A DNA stretch of 64,000 bases from Doryteuthis pealeii (taxonomy: Eukaryota > Mollusca > Cephalopoda > Myopsida > Loliginidae), in assembly GCA_023376005.1 (NCBI GenBank), contig CM042141.1, positions 97,207,327 through 97,271,326 of the forward strand, read 5' to 3'. The notes below the pieces were generated by a model. The model saw only the letters and a list, made by a program, of their open reading frames with translations, had not been told where the DNA came from and ran no database searches. The translations under genes and the position numbers were made by a program. This document shows positions 63,778 through 64,000 of this stretch, one piece after another; position 1 is the first letter of the stretch; every line of letters begins with the position of its first letter.

Positions 63778-64000
63778 CTTAAACCTTTATATGAACACAA
63801 GAATGATTGTGCTGTTGAAATGTTGCTCAATTACCACCCTTAATTTTTCACTCTCCTACCTACCTGCCACTAGCAACAGTACAATATTATGCAATAGTTA
63901 GTGGTGCGAGGAGGAGGAGACGTGCTATATCGGAACCGTAAAACTTCTTAAATATTTTACAGCTCTGTCAGGCTGGGTTGTTAGAATACAACGACTGCAC

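Larger units (their letters stand above)
45567..64000 (-). repeat. Right arm of giant inverted repeat
   Basis: About 18.4 kb, reverse complement of 26196-45203, still matching at the last base of the window. Differences are mainly 1-3 nt indels, many in homopolymers, plus substitutions. Identity looks higher in the middle (about 47-55 kb) and lower near both ends. Element-by-element mirrors are listed separately. Confidence 0.95.

Overview
This is a metazoan nuclear window with no convincing protein-coding gene. It is AT-rich and crowded with (TA)n, (AC)n, (AAT)n and long poly-A/T tracts. It also holds several families of tRNA-derived SINEs, Helitron-like ends, TIR/MITE elements, fold-back elements, one LINE relic and one probable solo LTR. 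The open frames present are short, mostly of low complexity, and mostly lie inside repeats. The repeat mix and a non-LTR retrotransposon relic suggest an invertebrate, perhaps a mollusc such as a cephalopod, or another lophotrochozoan or a cnidarian. The species cannot be fixed from the sequence alone. Layout: positions 1-342 are a GA microsatellite. Positions 343-26195 are ordinary repeat-rich intergenic or intronic DNA. They hold SINE families that I call A, B and C, a dispersed repeat that I call R1, MITE families M1 and M2, fold-back families F1 and F2, Helitron-like copies (one carrying a GC-rich insert with a 10-bp target duplication), and a local tandem duplication interrupted by a SINE. 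From about 26196 to the window end the sequence is one giant inverted repeat. The left arm (26196-45203) is repeated as its reverse complement at 45567-64000, around a 363-nt spacer inside an R1 copy. Every element in the left arm reappears in mirror order and opposite orientation in the right arm, including SINEs, Helitrons, the LINE relic, microsatellites and a 21-bp tandem array. The right arm runs off the window. The palindrome is the main observation. It may be a very recent real inverted duplication, or a fold-back long-read or assembly artefact. The arms differ largely by short indels, many in homopolymers, and mutable microsatellites are often similar in length. Near the hinge both arms depart from the R1 consensus. 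All this makes the artefact explanation strong, and read-level data must decide. The most gene-like stretch is about 38670-39950 (mirror about 50680-52080). It has more balanced composition, few recognisable repeats, and one short ATG-started frame that ends at a consensus splice donor. No genes here work together. The functional content is mobile-element biology: non-autonomous elements probably mobilised by enzymes encoded elsewhere, nested in one another.
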